A stretch of 64,000 nt of DNA from Gammaproteobacteria bacterium (lineage in GTDB: Bacteria > Pseudomonadota > Gammaproteobacteria > Pseudomonadales > Pseudohongiellaceae), in contig JAURWS010000012.1 in NCBI GenBank assembly GCA_030654835.1, positions 245,836 through 309,835 on the forward strand, written 5' to 3'. A program made the translations under genes and the position numbers. The notes below the pieces were generated by a model, which saw nothing but the letters and a program-made list of their open reading frames with translations, was not told the DNA's origin and did no database searches. Positions 41,755 to 51,306 of this stretch are shown in pieces (the stretch's first letter is position 1; each line of letters opens with the position of its first letter).

Positions 41755-43642
41755 TTCCGCCACCACCGCACAGGTCCCACCCCGATTTGACCCCAAAGCG
41801 CTGATCGCGACTCTCAGTACGCGGCCGGGCGTTTATCGCATGTTCGATGCGGGTGGTGCGCTCCTCTATGTAGGCAAGGCGAAGAACCTTCGCAAGCGCG
41901 TCTCCAACTACTTTCGCGCCTCGGGTCTGGACACCAAGACGATGGCGCTGGTGGCACGCATCGAAGGTATTGAAGTCACCATCACCAGCACCGAGACCGA
42001 GGCGCTGTTGCTGGAACAGACGCTCATCAAGCAGCATCGTCCGCCGTACAACATAGAATTGCGCGATGACAAATCCTATCCCTACATCATGCTCACCAGC
42101 AAGGAAGAGTATCCGCGCCTGGCGTTCTATCGCGGCAGCAAGAAACGCGATGCGACCTTTTTCGGGCCGTATCCGAGCGCGAGTGCCGTGCGGGAAAGTC
42201 TGGGGATATTGCAGAAAGTGTTCCGTCTGCGTCAGTGCGAGGACAGTTACTTTCGCAATCGCTCGCGCCCCTGTCTGCAGTATCAGATTCAGCGCTGCAC
42301 CGGGCCGTGTGTCGGATTGATCTCAGCGGAGGATTACGCGCAGGACGTCCACTTCTCGACGCTCTTCCTCAACGGCAAGAGCGATACGTTGATCAAGGAA
42401 TTGACCCGAACGATGGAGACCAGGGCGGGGGCGCTGGATTTCGAGCAGGCTGCCGTGATTCGCGATCAGATCGGTGATCTGCGGCGAATTCATGAGCAGC
42501 AGTATGTGTCCGATCAGGGGGGCGATGCCGATGTGCTCGCCGCCGCATTGTCAGCGGCATACGCCAGCGTGCACCTGATTGTCATTCGCGGCGGTCGCCT
42601 GATCGGCAGCAAGAATTTTTTCCCGCGCGACCGACTCGCGGGCTCGGAGAGTGAACTGCTCTCGGCGTTTATCGCGCGTTATTACATTCAGGAAGACAAC
42701 GCTGCCAATATTCCGCGCGAAATCATCATCAGCCCCGCCATAGAAGACGAGAAAAGTCTTGAAGAAGCATTGAGCTTTTGCGCAGACAAGGCCATCAAGA
42801 TCAGTGCCTCCGTTCGTGGGCATCGTGCCAGGTGGCTCGCAATGGCAGTCACGAATGCACAGCAGAGTCTGACGAGTTTTGTCAGCAACAAACAGAACGT
42901 GCAGCAACGTTTTCTGCAACTGCAAGAGGCGCTGAATCTCGATGAAATGCCGCAGCGCATCGAGTGCTTCGACATCAGTCACACGGCAGGGGAGAGCCCC
43001 GTGGCCTCATGCGTAGTGTTCGATGTGAATGGTCCGCTCAAGACCGACTATCGACGCTTCAATATCGAGGGGATTACGGGCGGTGATGATTATGCTGCGA
43101 TGGAACAGGCACTGAGCCGTCGCTTCATTCGCGTTGCTCGTGAGGCGGCAGAAAGCGTAGATGGTGGCAAGGTGCCCGACATACTTCTGATTGATGGCGG
43201 CAAGGGACAATTGGCGCAGGCGCGGCGCGTGCTCGATGAGTGTCAACTCGGCAGCGTGCAATTGCTTGGTATTGCGAAGGGCATCAGTCGCCGGGCAGGG
43301 CAGGAAACGTTGTTTCTCTCCGTTCCGGATGAGGTCAACGGTGACAAGGTGACGGAGATCGTTCTACCGACCGAGTCCATTGCGTTACATCTGCTACAGC
43401 AGATTCGCGATGAGGCACATCGCTTTGCCATCACCGGACATCGTGCACGGCGTGCCAAGACCCGTAATACTTCCGAATTGGAACAGATCCCGGGGCTGGG
43501 CCCGAAGCGGCGTAGAGAACTGTTGCGGCATTTTGGCGGTCAGCAGGAAGTGCTGCGTGCCAGTGTCGAACAACTGACCAAGGTGGCGGGTATCAGCAGA
43601 AAGCTGGCAGAAGACATTTATGCTCATCTGCATAACGAGTAG
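41726..43642 (+). CDS. uvrC: excinuclease ABC subunit C
   Basis: TRPGVYRMFDAGGALLYVGKAKNLRKRVSNYF, ECFDISHTAGESPVASCVVF, LIDGGKGQLAQARRVL, IPGLGPKRRRELLRHFGG. Confidence 0.97.
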   Translation: MPVPSIVPPDSATTAQVPPRFDPKALIATLSTRPGVYRMFDAGGALLYVGKAKNLRKRVSNYFRASGLDTKTMALVARIEGIEVTITSTETEALLLEQTLIKQHRPPYNIELRDDKSYPYIMLTSKEEYPRLAFYRGSKKRDATFFGPYPSASAVRESLGILQKVFRLRQCEDSYFRNRSRPCLQYQIQRCTGPCVGLISAEDYAQDVHFSTLFLNGKSDTLIKELTRTMETRAGALDFEQAAVIRDQIGDLRRIHEQQYVSDQGGDADVLAAALSAAYASVHLIVIRGGRLIGSKNFFPRDRLAGSESELLSAFIARYYIQEDNAANIPREIIISPAIEDEKSLEEALSFCADKAIKISASVRGHRARWLAMAVTNAQQSLTSFVSNKQNVQQRFLQLQEALNLDEMPQRIECFDISHTAGESPVASCVVFDVNGPLKTDYRRFNIEGITGGDDYAAMEQALSRRFIRVAREAAESVDGGKVPDILLIDGGKGQLAQARRVLDECQLGSVQLLGIAKGISRRAGQETLFLSVPDEVNGDKVTEIVLPTESIALHLLQQIRDEAHRFAITGHRARRAKTRNTSELEQIPGLGPKRRRELLRHFGGQQEVLRASVEQLTKVAGISRKLAEDIYAHLHNE

Positions 43643-43719
43643 AATGAAAAGTGTTCGCACACGAACCATCCTCATATCGTGGACGTTATGCAGTGAGCAA
43701 CAGGAGATTCAGCAACACC

Positions 43720-44271
43720 ATGAACATTGCCAATATCGTGACATGCTCCCGTGTGCTGATGATCCCAATGGTTATCGCTCTGTACTATTCATCGATTCCG
43801 CATGGCACGCTGCTGGCTGCAGGACTCTTTGCGATCGCTAGTCTGACCGACTGGCTGGATGGATATCTGGCACGCAGGCTCAAGCAGACCTCTCCCTTTG
43901 GTGCATTCCTCGATCCGGTCGCAGACAAGCTGCTGGTGGTCATGGCACTGGTGCTGCTGGCTGCGAATTTCCCGAGCCCCTGGTTCGTCATGCCCACTGC
44001 GATCATCATCGCCCGTGAAGTATTTGTATCGGCACTGCGGGAATGGATGGCCAACTGCAACAAGCGTGACCTCGTGGCCGTGGGCTATATCGGCAAGGTC
44101 AAGACCACCGTGCAAATGATCGCGATCACCATTCTGATCGGCGTGGACGCCAGCACACCGGAAATTTTTACACAGCTTGGCATCTTGTTGATCTATGTCT
44201 CCGCAGTGTTCAGCCTGTGGTCAATGATCAGTTATCTGCGTGCGGCATTGCCCACCTTGATGATGAAATGA
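43720..44271 (+). CDS. pgsA: CDP-diacylglycerol--glycerol-3-phosphate 3-phosphatidyltransferase
   Basis: MNIANIVTCSRVLMIPMVIALYY, SLTDWLDGYLARRLKQTSPFGAFLDPVADKLLV (CDP-alcohol motif). Confidence 0.95.
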   Translation: MNIANIVTCSRVLMIPMVIALYYSSIPHGTLLAAGLFAIASLTDWLDGYLARRLKQTSPFGAFLDPVADKLLVVMALVLLAANFPSPWFVMPTAIIIAREVFVSALREWMANCNKRDLVAVGYIGKVKTTVQMIAITILIGVDASTPEIFTQLGILLIYVSAVFSLWSMISYLRAALPTLMMK

Positions 44272-44342
44272 CAAGGACTTTTGTGACGGATTCAGCGGTT
44301 GAGGTCGAGTAAATTCAGTAGAAAAAATCCACGTCTAATTGC

Positions 44343-44370
44343 TTGACATAGTTTGTTATGGCATTAGAAT
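44343..44370 (+). promoter_or_regulatory. sigma70-type promoter of the tRNA cluster
   Basis: TTGACA (44343-44348), 16 bp spacer, TAGAAT (44365-44370). Confidence 0.65.
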
Positions 44371-44481
44371 AGGCGCCTCTTTACGGCCTCTGGGCTTACC
44401 AGCAAGGGTAAGACGGCATTCAGAAGTACGAAAGAGTCCGGTTGGAAATCACGCAAGATCAGCCGGAATGACAGAAATAAA

Positions 44482-44557
<76 letters not shown>

Positions 44558-44649
44558 ATTTCTAGTCATGATTATCTATCTTCAGGCCAATTTGACAGCG
44601 TATCCTTACGTCGGCCAGTCTAGCTGTTAGGTAAGTTTGTAGGACTTTT

Positions 44650-44723
44650 GGCTGGGTGGCAGAGTGGTCATGCAGCGGACTGCAACTCCGCGTACGCCGG
44701 TTCGATTCCGACCCCAGCCTCCA
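44650..44723 (+). tRNA. tRNA-Cys (GCA)
   Basis: GGCTGGG/CCCAGCC acceptor, ggactGCAactcc anticodon arm, ggttcgattcc T-arm, T CCA end. Confidence 0.95.
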
Positions 44724-44799
44724 TTAGTAAAATCCCCGATCGCATTGCCGGCATTCTTCCGGTTCCGTACAGTAATATCGTAAAGCCTCCGCACTTCCA

Positions 44800-44885
44800 G
44801 CCCGGGTGGCGAAATTGGTAGACGCAAGAGACTTAAAATCTCTCGACCACTGGTCGTACCGGTTCGATTCCGGTTCCGGGCACCA
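44800..44885 (+). tRNA. tRNA-Leu (TAA)
   Basis: GCCCGGG/TCCGGGC acceptor, gagactTAAaatctc anticodon arm, long variable arm, ggttcgattcc, A CCA end. Confidence 0.95.
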
Positions 44886-44956
44886 ACAAAATCAATGAGT
44901 TACATAAGCTTCTCGCAAAATTCTCTTCATTTCATTAAACCCCGACAGAGGGCATC

Positions 44957-45388
44957 GTGAAATATCGCACCATGCAGATCGATGACTACACCGACGCACT
45001 TGCGCTCTGGCTGGGTGCCGAAGGCGTACAGTTACGCTCAGCCGATTCTCTCGAAGGCATTGCCCGATATTTGGAGCGCAATCCAGGCTTGAGTTTCGTT
45101 GCGGAGAGTGACGGCAAAGTGGTCGGTACGATCATGGCCGGCCACGACGGGCGACGCGGTTATATTCAGCATCTGGCCATACAGGTAGAGTTTCGCAAGG
45201 CGGGCGTTGGCAGTGAGTTACTGCGCCGTTGTCTTGTTGCACTCAAGCAAGCGGGCATCAGCAAGTCTCATGTTCATGTCCTCAGCGATAATAATATTGC
45301 CAGAGAATTCTGGCTCGCACGAGGCTGGCAAATGCGTGAAGACATTGCAATGTTTTCATTTGTGAACGATGGTGATGATAATGCGTGA
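44957..45388 (+). CDS. GNAT family N-acetyltransferase
   Basis: VGTIMAGHDGRRGYIQHLAIQVEFRKAGVGSELLRRCLVALKQAG, ...NIAREFWLARGWQMRED. Confidence 0.9.
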   Translation: MKYRTMQIDDYTDALALWLGAEGVQLRSADSLEGIARYLERNPGLSFVAESDGKVVGTIMAGHDGRRGYIQHLAIQVEFRKAGVGSELLRRCLVALKQAGISKSHVHVLSDNNIAREFWLARGWQMREDIAMFSFVNDGDDNA

Positions 45389-45737
45389 GATGCAGACTCT
45401 TATTGGCAGTTGTCACTGCGGCGCGATTCGATTTCAGATTGAAACGGACTTTCCCGAGCTGACCACGTGTGACTGTTCGATCTGTACCCGCAAGAATGCG
45501 CTGATGGTGAAGGTGCATGAAGGTGCATTCACATTGCTTAGCGGCGAATCATTTCTGACCGAGTACCAGTTTCATACGCGCACTGCCCGGCACTTTTTCT
45601 GCAAGGTTTGCGGGATCTATCCGTTCCACCGCAAACGTTTGGCACCGGATTCCTATGGCGTCAATGTCTTCTGTCTTGAAAATTTCGACCCTGCGGAAAT
45701 CCCCGTGCGCGCGACTGTTGGTAAAGGGATGTCGTGA
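45369..45737 (+). CDS. GFA/CENP-V family protein
   Basis: IGSCHCGAIRFQIETDFPELTTCDCSICTRKNALM, HFFCKVCGIYPFHRKR. Confidence 0.9.
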   Translation: MVMIMREMQTLIGSCHCGAIRFQIETDFPELTTCDCSICTRKNALMVKVHEGAFTLLSGESFLTEYQFHTRTARHFFCKVCGIYPFHRKRLAPDSYGVNVFCLENFDPAEIPVRATVGKGMS

Positions 45738-45756
45738 TCCGCTCTGAGAAAATCCG

Positions 45757-47127
45757 CTAACACATCAGGCGAAAGCAACTTCCCTTGCCCTGCGTGCTGT
45801 TCACCGAGAGTGTCGCGTTGTTCAATCGCGCTAACTGCCGTGACAGGCTCAGGCCTACGCCTGTGCCGGTTTCTTTGGTGGTGAAGAAGGGTGTGAAGAT
45901 ATCATCTATGAAGACGGGGTTGATGCCGCAGCCGTTGTCGCGTACCTCAATGACAATGCGCTTTGAGTCCAGTGGTCGGTGTGCCGTCAGTTCGATGCGC
46001 GGATGTTCCGCACCCTTGACCGCGTCTGTGGCATTGCTGAGCAGGTTGAGCAGGATCTGTTCGATGTGATTGCTGTCCGCGTGAATGTGCAGATTCGCAG
46101 GTGTCACCTGATGTATGAACGTTATACCCTCACTGTCGAAGCGCTCCTCCAACAAAGTGGCGAGGCGCTGAAAGAGGCTCTGCAATTCAATGTTACCCTG
46201 CAGCGGACGTGGTGGGTTGCTGAGTGAACGATAAGCCTCCACAAAGCGCAGCAATCCCTGACTGCGTGCGGCAATCGACTCGATGCCCTGGACGATGTCA
46301 CGGTACTGTTCTGCATCTGCGGTGACACTTGCCTGTGCTGGCTGCGCTTCACGAATCACATGCTCCAGATGACTGCTCAGAGACACGATAGGTGTCATCG
46401 AATTCATGATCTCGTGCGTGAGCACCTTGATCAACTTCTGCCAGCTTTCAATCTCCTTCTCATCCAGCGCGGATTTGATGTTGTGCATGGACACCAGCTT
46501 GTGGTCACGCTCCAGCAGCCGGAATTCTGTTGCGGAGAGCATCAGCTGCACGCTGTCGCGACTGATCTCCGTCTTGAGCACGCGCTTTTCACCCGCTTTC
46601 AGATGGCGGAGCGCATCGGCCAGTGGCGGGCAGATGGAATCAATGCGCGAGAGATTGGTGACATGGCGGCTCTTCAACATATCCTTGGCCGCTTCATTGA
46701 TGATCGCAATATCACCCGCGTCATCGAAGCTGAGCAGTGCAGTGTCCACATGTTCGACCACCAGATGCAGGTACTCGTGCTGAGCCGAGCGGTCAGCCTT
46801 CAATTTGCGATACTTTTCCAGCAGGGTGCGCTGCGCTTGCGCAAAATTCTGCGCGGAGATTTCTGCATTGGAGTGCGAAGTGGTGCTGGAGAAATCATTG
46901 TAGGAAATGTTGTTGATGAACTGCGCAAAGTTCTCATTGCTGCGTTCGATCATCTTCATGAGATTGAAGGTCAGTATCAGGATGACGATAGCACTCAGGA
47001 CCGGAGTGCCCACCCACTCGGTAGCGAGCAGGCTGTAGCAGAATACGAAGACCGCACCGATCAGCAGAGTGATGTAGATAATCGCCTGCCCGCGATGACC
47101 TTTGAGGCTACTAATCAGTGAGTTCAT
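45757..47127 (-). CDS. sensor histidine kinase (NtrY-like ATPase)
   Basis: Two N-terminal TMs, VLTHEIMNSMTPIVSLSSHLEHV H-box, QILLNLLSNATDAVKG N-box, VIEVRDNGCGI G1, ETGTGVGLSLSRQLARL G2. Start MNSLISSLKG at 47127; the extra N-terminus of the 537-aa ORF belongs to the AbiEii remnant in another frame. Confidence 0.88.
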   Translation of the reverse strand: MNSLISSLKGHRGQAIIYITLLIGAVFVFCYSLLATEWVGTPVLSAIVILILTFNLMKMIERSNENFAQFINNISYNDFSSTTSHSNAEISAQNFAQAQRTLLEKYRKLKADRSAQHEYLHLVVEHVDTALLSFDDAGDIAIINEAAKDMLKSRHVTNLSRIDSICPPLADALRHLKAGEKRVLKTEISRDSVQLMLSATEFRLLERDHKLVSMHNIKSALDEKEIESWQKLIKVLTHEIMNSMTPIVSLSSHLEHVIREAQPAQASVTADAEQYRDIVQGIESIAARSQGLLRFVEAYRSLSNPPRPLQGNIELQSLFQRLATLLEERFDSEGITFIHQVTPANLHIHADSNHIEQILLNLLSNATDAVKGAEHPRIELTAHRPLDSKRIVIEVRDNGCGINPVFIDDIFTPFFTTKETGTGVGLSLSRQLARLNNATLSVNSTQGKGSCFRLMC

Positions 47128-47203
47128 ATTTTTCCATCTTGTGCATTGCCTTGCTTGTAGGCTTGCGCCAGTCGTGTGCATCACATTACGAGTGCTCTGG
47201 TCC

Positions 47204-47798
47204 TCAACGTCTCGGTTGCAAATGCTTGAAGTAGGCTTCCCGCACGACAGCCGCTCCGCGCTCTGCATCAAACTTGGGCAGCCCCGGCCGCAGCAACGTG
47301 TCCATATCCCGACAAAAGGCTGTTTTGCGCAGTCGGGCGTCGAGCAGCGCATGGGCCTCATCACTCCCAATATATGTCTCTTCTCTCTCCCTTGGTGGTT
47401 TCTTCCCGCTGCAATCCCAGAGGGATAAATCGATAGGAAGTGCGCAGGATTTTGGATGGCTTCACGACATTGCGAATCGCCAGCCAGGCATCAGCGATCA
47501 AAGAATCGGTCGGTTGTCCCAGCACCGGTGTCAGAACGCGACGCAGATGCTGATCCAGTGTCTGCGAGTCCATTGCTTTCACGAGTACCAGATCAATGTC
47601 TTCCGAATAGCGCGCGGCAGGTGCCAGGTGAGCCTTGTGCAGTACAGTGCCTCCACGCATCGCCAGATGTTCAGCCAGAACGGGATCGGTGAAAATGGCA
47701 GTGACTCCACGGCACAGTCGCAGATCCTGTTCGATCTGGCTGCGTTTAGGCCAGGGAGCATGTGCCTGCCACGTTGTCAGGTGGGTGTGCTGAATCAT
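47204..47798 (-). pseudogene. AbiEii-like nucleotidyltransferase toxin, internally deleted and frameshifted
   Basis: N-terminal half keeps LAMRGGTVLHKAHLAPAARYSEDIDLVLVK, then stops at 47361. Another frame gives SDEAHALLDARLRKTAFCRDMDTLLRPGLPKFDAERGAAVVREAYFKHLQPRR* (stop 47204-47206), like the family C-terminus. Confidence 0.72.
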
Positions 47799-48622
47799 GT
47801 ATTTGCACTCCCTGTGTCCATGCCCAACCGTACTTTAAATGTAGTATCCACTTTAGACGACGCATCCCGCTTTTGCCCGCGCTCCAGTGGCACGAGGTGT
47901 AGTGGTTTATCCCTTAGCCATTCAACGATCCGAGCGGCAAGGACACTCTCGCCATCCAGAGCCAACATTGCCCCGAGGCGTTGCGCGGTCGGAACTTCCT
48001 GCAGTGCTTCCAGAGCTTCGACCAGACCCTCGGGTGTGCAGGAAGCCCGCAGTCCTCGCAACACCTCCTGAACGCGGGGAATGCCACCGACTAAGGTGGC
48101 CCGGCCCACAAGCTCAAGCGCGGTCAGTTCTGGTGTGCCAACTCTGAAGCGCCCGTTCGGCGTTTCTTGCCAGCGAGTCGGCATACTTTCGACCCGTGCC
48201 CGCGTGTGAAATACCACCTCATGACGACCAACAAAGATCGGACGTCGGCGTTCGGACACCATCACCTGTATCACCATCACTGCGTAGGGTGAGGCGCCGT
48301 AAGTTTCGGCCGCGCTTAACAGTGCAACGTAGTAGGGAATCCCTAATGTCTTGCCCATATAACGATCCAGCCAGGTCTCCAGTGGCGGTGCGCCAGCGGT
48401 GGCATGCTGCAGCGGTACGATGAGCCAGTGATCCGAGCCACGAGACACGCGAACTAGCCTTCCGCGCTGCTGCTGCCGATATAGTGCCTGACGCAGTGCC
48501 TCTGAGCTGACACCGGGCAGCGCTGCGCGGATGTCCTGCGTGTGCAGATTGAGCTTCCCGGCGCGCTCGGCGTCGTCGAGTACCTTGGATAAGGGGCTGA
48601 TGGCGGACATAAATTTGGCCAT
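47795..48622 (-). CDS. AbiEi-like antitoxin / transcriptional regulator
   Basis: MAKFMSAISPLSKVLDDAERAGKLNLHTQDIRAALPGVSSEALRQALYRQQQRGRLVRVSRGSDHWLIVP (wHTH) followed by the AbiEi core; overlaps the toxin gene by 4 nt. Confidence 0.78.
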   Translation of the reverse strand: MAKFMSAISPLSKVLDDAERAGKLNLHTQDIRAALPGVSSEALRQALYRQQQRGRLVRVSRGSDHWLIVPLQHATAGAPPLETWLDRYMGKTLGIPYYVALLSAAETYGASPYAVMVIQVMVSERRRPIFVGRHEVVFHTRARVESMPTRWQETPNGRFRVGTPELTALELVGRATLVGGIPRVQEVLRGLRASCTPEGLVEALEALQEVPTAQRLGAMLALDGESVLAARIVEWLRDKPLHLVPLERGQKRDASSKVDTTFKVRLGMDTGSANT

Positions 48623-48632
48623 TCTTGGGTAT

Positions 48633-48669
48633 TTCGCGCAATGTATCATTATTCGTTACATTGCGCGAA
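48633..48669. promoter_or_regulatory. inverted-repeat operator of the abiE-like module
   Basis: Perfect 13-bp IR ttcgcgcaatgta-N11-tacattgcgcgaa just upstream of the likely abiEi start. Confidence 0.7.
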
Positions 48670-48715
48670 TCCTCTCCGTATGTCACTCACTGTCCCGCAA
48701 GCAGCGTCTGAGGTA

Positions 48716-50095
48716 CTACTGATCGACAAGTTCATACTTCTCCATCTTCCGATACAGCGTCGTTCTACCAAGCCCGAGCAGTTTCGCCACCTGCGTGAGA
48801 TTTCCCTCGCACTGCCGGATAGCGTTACTTATGGCATTTCTTTCCAGCTCCGCGAGGTTCAGGCTACCTGTCGGCTCTTCCAGCACGCGGGTCCCGATTA
48901 GGAAATCCTCCACCGTGAGTTTTGCTTCGGAAGAGATGATGATAGCCCGCTCCACGGCATGCTTCAGTTCGCGCACATTGCCGGGCCACTCGTAAGACTG
49001 CAGCTTGCGCGCGGTGGTCTTGGGAATGCTCACTTCGGGGCGGTTGTATTTCTGAGCGAACACGTGGAGATAGTGTTCCAGCAACAGCGGAATATCAGCG
49101 GTGCGCTCACGCAACGACGGCAGACGGATCTCCACCGTGTTGATGCGGTACAACAAGTCGCGGCGGAATATATCCGGGTTGGAGAGGTCGCGAATAGAAG
49201 CGTTGGTGGCGCAGATCAGGCGAAGGTTGATCGGCATGGGTTTCTGTCCACCCACTCGCGTGATCGTGCGTGACTCGAGCGCACGCAAAAGCTTGGCCTG
49301 CGTGTTGGCTTCCAGGTTGCCAATTTCGTCAAGGAACAAGGTGCCACCTGTCGCAAGTTCGAATTTTCCTGGACGATTTTCCCGTGCGTCGGTGAAAGCG
49401 CCCTTGTTGTAACCGAACATCTCCGACTCGAAAAGTGTGGCCGGAATGGCGCCGATATCCACGGAGATCATCGGCCCGCTGGCCCGCAGAGATTTATTAT
49501 GAATCGCGTGAGCGACCAGATCCTTGCCGGTGCCGTTCTCTCCCGTGATCAGCACGTTGGCATCGGTCGCGGCTACCCGATTGATCAGTGAACGCACTAC
49601 GGCGAAGGAATCGGACTCGCCTATCAGTGCGGCGAACCCGCGCCCCAGCTCTTCGCTAAGCGCCTGCTGCGTGTGCTGCAACTGTTCGATGCGGCGATGG
49701 GATTCGCCCAGCTTCAGGCAGGTGCGCAACGTGGCCACCAGCTTCTCGTTGACCCACGGCTTCTGTACGAAGTCGGCCGCGCCAAGCTTGATCGCCCTCA
49801 CCGCGAGATCGATCTCGCCGTAGGCAGTGGACATCACAACTTGAATGCCAGGATCAGTCTGCTTGATCTTCTGCAGCCAGTAGAGCCCCTCTTCACCGCT
49901 GGTCATGCCCCGCGTGAAGTTCATGTCCAGCAGCACGAGGTCGGGCGGGAAGGCAGTCAACTCGTTACTTAGCTCGGAAGGATTGGACAGGCAGCGCACG
50001 TTGGCAAACTCGCGTTTGAGGATCATCTGCGCCGAAAGCAGCACGTCGCGGTCGTCATCGACGACGAGGAGGTTGCCACTGGTTCTTGTTGTCAT
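48716..50095 (-). CDS. sigma54-dependent response regulator (NtrC family)
   Basis: Receiver LLVVDDDRDVLLSAQMIL, VLLDMNFT; AAA+ GENGTGKDLVAHAIH, GYNKGAFTDARENRPGKFE (GAFTDA loop), FLDEIGNL; Fis-type HTH at C-terminus. Start at 50095 rather than 50290. Confidence 0.92.
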   Translation of the reverse strand: MTTRTSGNLLVVDDDRDVLLSAQMILKREFANVRCLSNPSELSNELTAFPPDLVLLDMNFTRGMTSGEEGLYWLQKIKQTDPGIQVVMSTAYGEIDLAVRAIKLGAADFVQKPWVNEKLVATLRTCLKLGESHRRIEQLQHTQQALSEELGRGFAALIGESDSFAVVRSLINRVAATDANVLITGENGTGKDLVAHAIHNKSLRASGPMISVDIGAIPATLFESEMFGYNKGAFTDARENRPGKFELATGGTLFLDEIGNLEANTQAKLLRALESRTITRVGGQKPMPINLRLICATNASIRDLSNPDIFRRDLLYRINTVEIRLPSLRERTADIPLLLEHYLHVFAQKYNRPEVSIPKTTARKLQSYEWPGNVRELKHAVERAIIISSEAKLTVEDFLIGTRVLEEPTGSLNLAELERNAISNAIRQCEGNLTQVAKLLGLGRTTLYRKMEKYELVDQ

Positions 50096-50140
50096 TGCCT
50101 GGTTCCTGCTGAAACGCGGTCCGGCAATGCTAGCGCCGAT

Positions 50141-50226
50141 TGTTTCAGAATGGAACAGTTGGCCATGCGATCCCATGTTCCTGAAGTTGTTCCATTTTGA
50201 TAGGCCCCTTGTTCCGGGGTCGAACA
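50141..50226. promoter_or_regulatory. cluster of three TGTTC-N7-GAACA-like sites upstream of the response regulator
   Basis: TGTTTCAGAATGGAACA (50141-50157), TGTTCCATTTTGATAGG (50188-50204, degenerate), TGTTCCGGGGTCGAACA (50210-50226). Confidence 0.6.
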
Positions 50227-50297
50227 ACGGAAGGCGGCAGGATACATACAGACTGGTGTCTGGTTCCGATCTGCTGATCCAGGAACCCAACCCAAGA

Positions 50298-50663
50298 TTA
50301 AAGCAGAGGCAGCACGCGCAATCTGGTCCGCTTTGGATCGATGGTCAGCAGTGCGCCGCTGCTCAGTTCCGCTTCCATTTGGCGAATAGCGATGATTACT
50401 TGGGTACCAATTAACTCCGGAGCCGTTCTTTCTGCACGAATCTGGATGACACTGGGCTTCAAACCTCCTGTGGCAGCCAGAATTGCGCTAAAGTCGAGAT
50501 CGTGAGTAATTACGGTGTAACCGCTTTGCCCAGCAAAGGTCATGATGTCCTTATCCAGCGCGCTTTTCTTGCCAACAGTGGACCAATGCACCGCTTCAAA
50601 TCCGGCAGAGGTGAGCATTCCAACCCAGAGGGGAGACAGATTCATGTCGATTAGGAATTTCAT
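50298..50663 (-). CDS. DUF5615 PIN-like toxin candidate
   Basis: MKFLIDMNLSPLWVGMLTSAGFEAVHWSTVG...DKDIMTFAGQSGYTVITHDLDFSAILAA; acidic PIN-like residues present. Confidence 0.85.
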   Translation of the reverse strand: MKFLIDMNLSPLWVGMLTSAGFEAVHWSTVGKKSALDKDIMTFAGQSGYTVITHDLDFSAILAATGGLKPSVIQIRAERTAPELIGTQVIIAIRQMEAELSSGALLTIDPKRTRLRVLPLL

Positions 50664-51103
50664 GCAGAGGTCAGCATGACCTCGCGTTCTTCAGCTCGCC
50701 AAGCAGCATAGCGCAGCGCCTGCATGATGTCTTCGCGTTCCAGATATGGGTATTCTGTCAGCAGATCTTCGATGCTGGCGCCTGTTCCAATCTGGCCGAC
50801 GATCATGCTGACGGTCACTCGCATGCCGCGGACACAAGCTTTGCCGCCCATCATTCCGGGTTGCTGGGTGATTCTCTCAAGTTGATACATATCTCTTCCT
50901 CGTTTCTGAAGCGGATGAGCCTCGTAAAGAGGTTGTACCTCCGCAACTCCTTGTTGTCCTGCAGTGGATTCCGGAGTGACGCCCAGTGCCCCGATCAGCT
51001 TGCGCAGCAGTCTTGCCTGTTGCTGTGGATTCAGAGCAAGAATTTCTTCTTCAAATTTTCTGAAATCATGTGGCATGGTGAGCACCGGGCAGTGGACTAT
51101 CAA
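50660..51103 (-). CDS. DUF433 antitoxin-like protein with N-terminal extension
   Basis: ITQQPGMMGGKACVRGMRVTVSMIVGQIGTGASIEDLLTEYPYLEREDIMQALRYAAWRA is DUF433-like; 4-nt overlap with the DUF5615 gene. Confidence 0.83.
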   Translation of the reverse strand: MIVHCPVLTMPHDFRKFEEEILALNPQQQARLLRKLIGALGVTPESTAGQQGVAEVQPLYEAHPLQKRGRDMYQLERITQQPGMMGGKACVRGMRVTVSMIVGQIGTGASIEDLLTEYPYLEREDIMQALRYAAWRAEEREVMLTSA

Positions 51104-51203
51104 GTATGTCTAATGAAAGAGCTGGCAGTACTGGTCAGTATAGTCCCGACGACTGAAGTCTGCCAAAGGCTCAGAAGCGACAGTAGTACTCAAGCGTGCA
51201 AAC

Positions 51204-51244
51204 TGTTCCATTTTGATACGTTCGCCCTGTCCCAATGTGAAACG
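51204..51244. promoter_or_regulatory. two candidate activator sites upstream of the ABC operon
   Basis: TGTTCCATTTTGATACG (51204-51220) and TGTCCCAATGTGAAACG (51228-51244); 15 nt identical to the site at 50188-50202. Confidence 0.55.
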
Positions 51245-51306
51245 CTTCTATTGCCTCGCTATTCGCCAGTATTTGTAATTGATTGATTTATAATGAAAAA
51301 CATGGG

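Noticed and set aside
47128-47370. N-terminal 81 aa of the histidine kinase ORF as a real extra domain
   Set aside because: Cys-rich, non-domain-like; the same DNA in another frame encodes an AbiEii-like C-terminus, and a good start lies at 47127.
50188-51218. Identical 15-mers flanking DUF433/DUF5615 considered as target-site duplication
   Set aside because: The copies are not at the module ends and fit the same degenerate palindrome as the other sites, so a regulator-site explanation is preferred; insertion duplication is not excluded.
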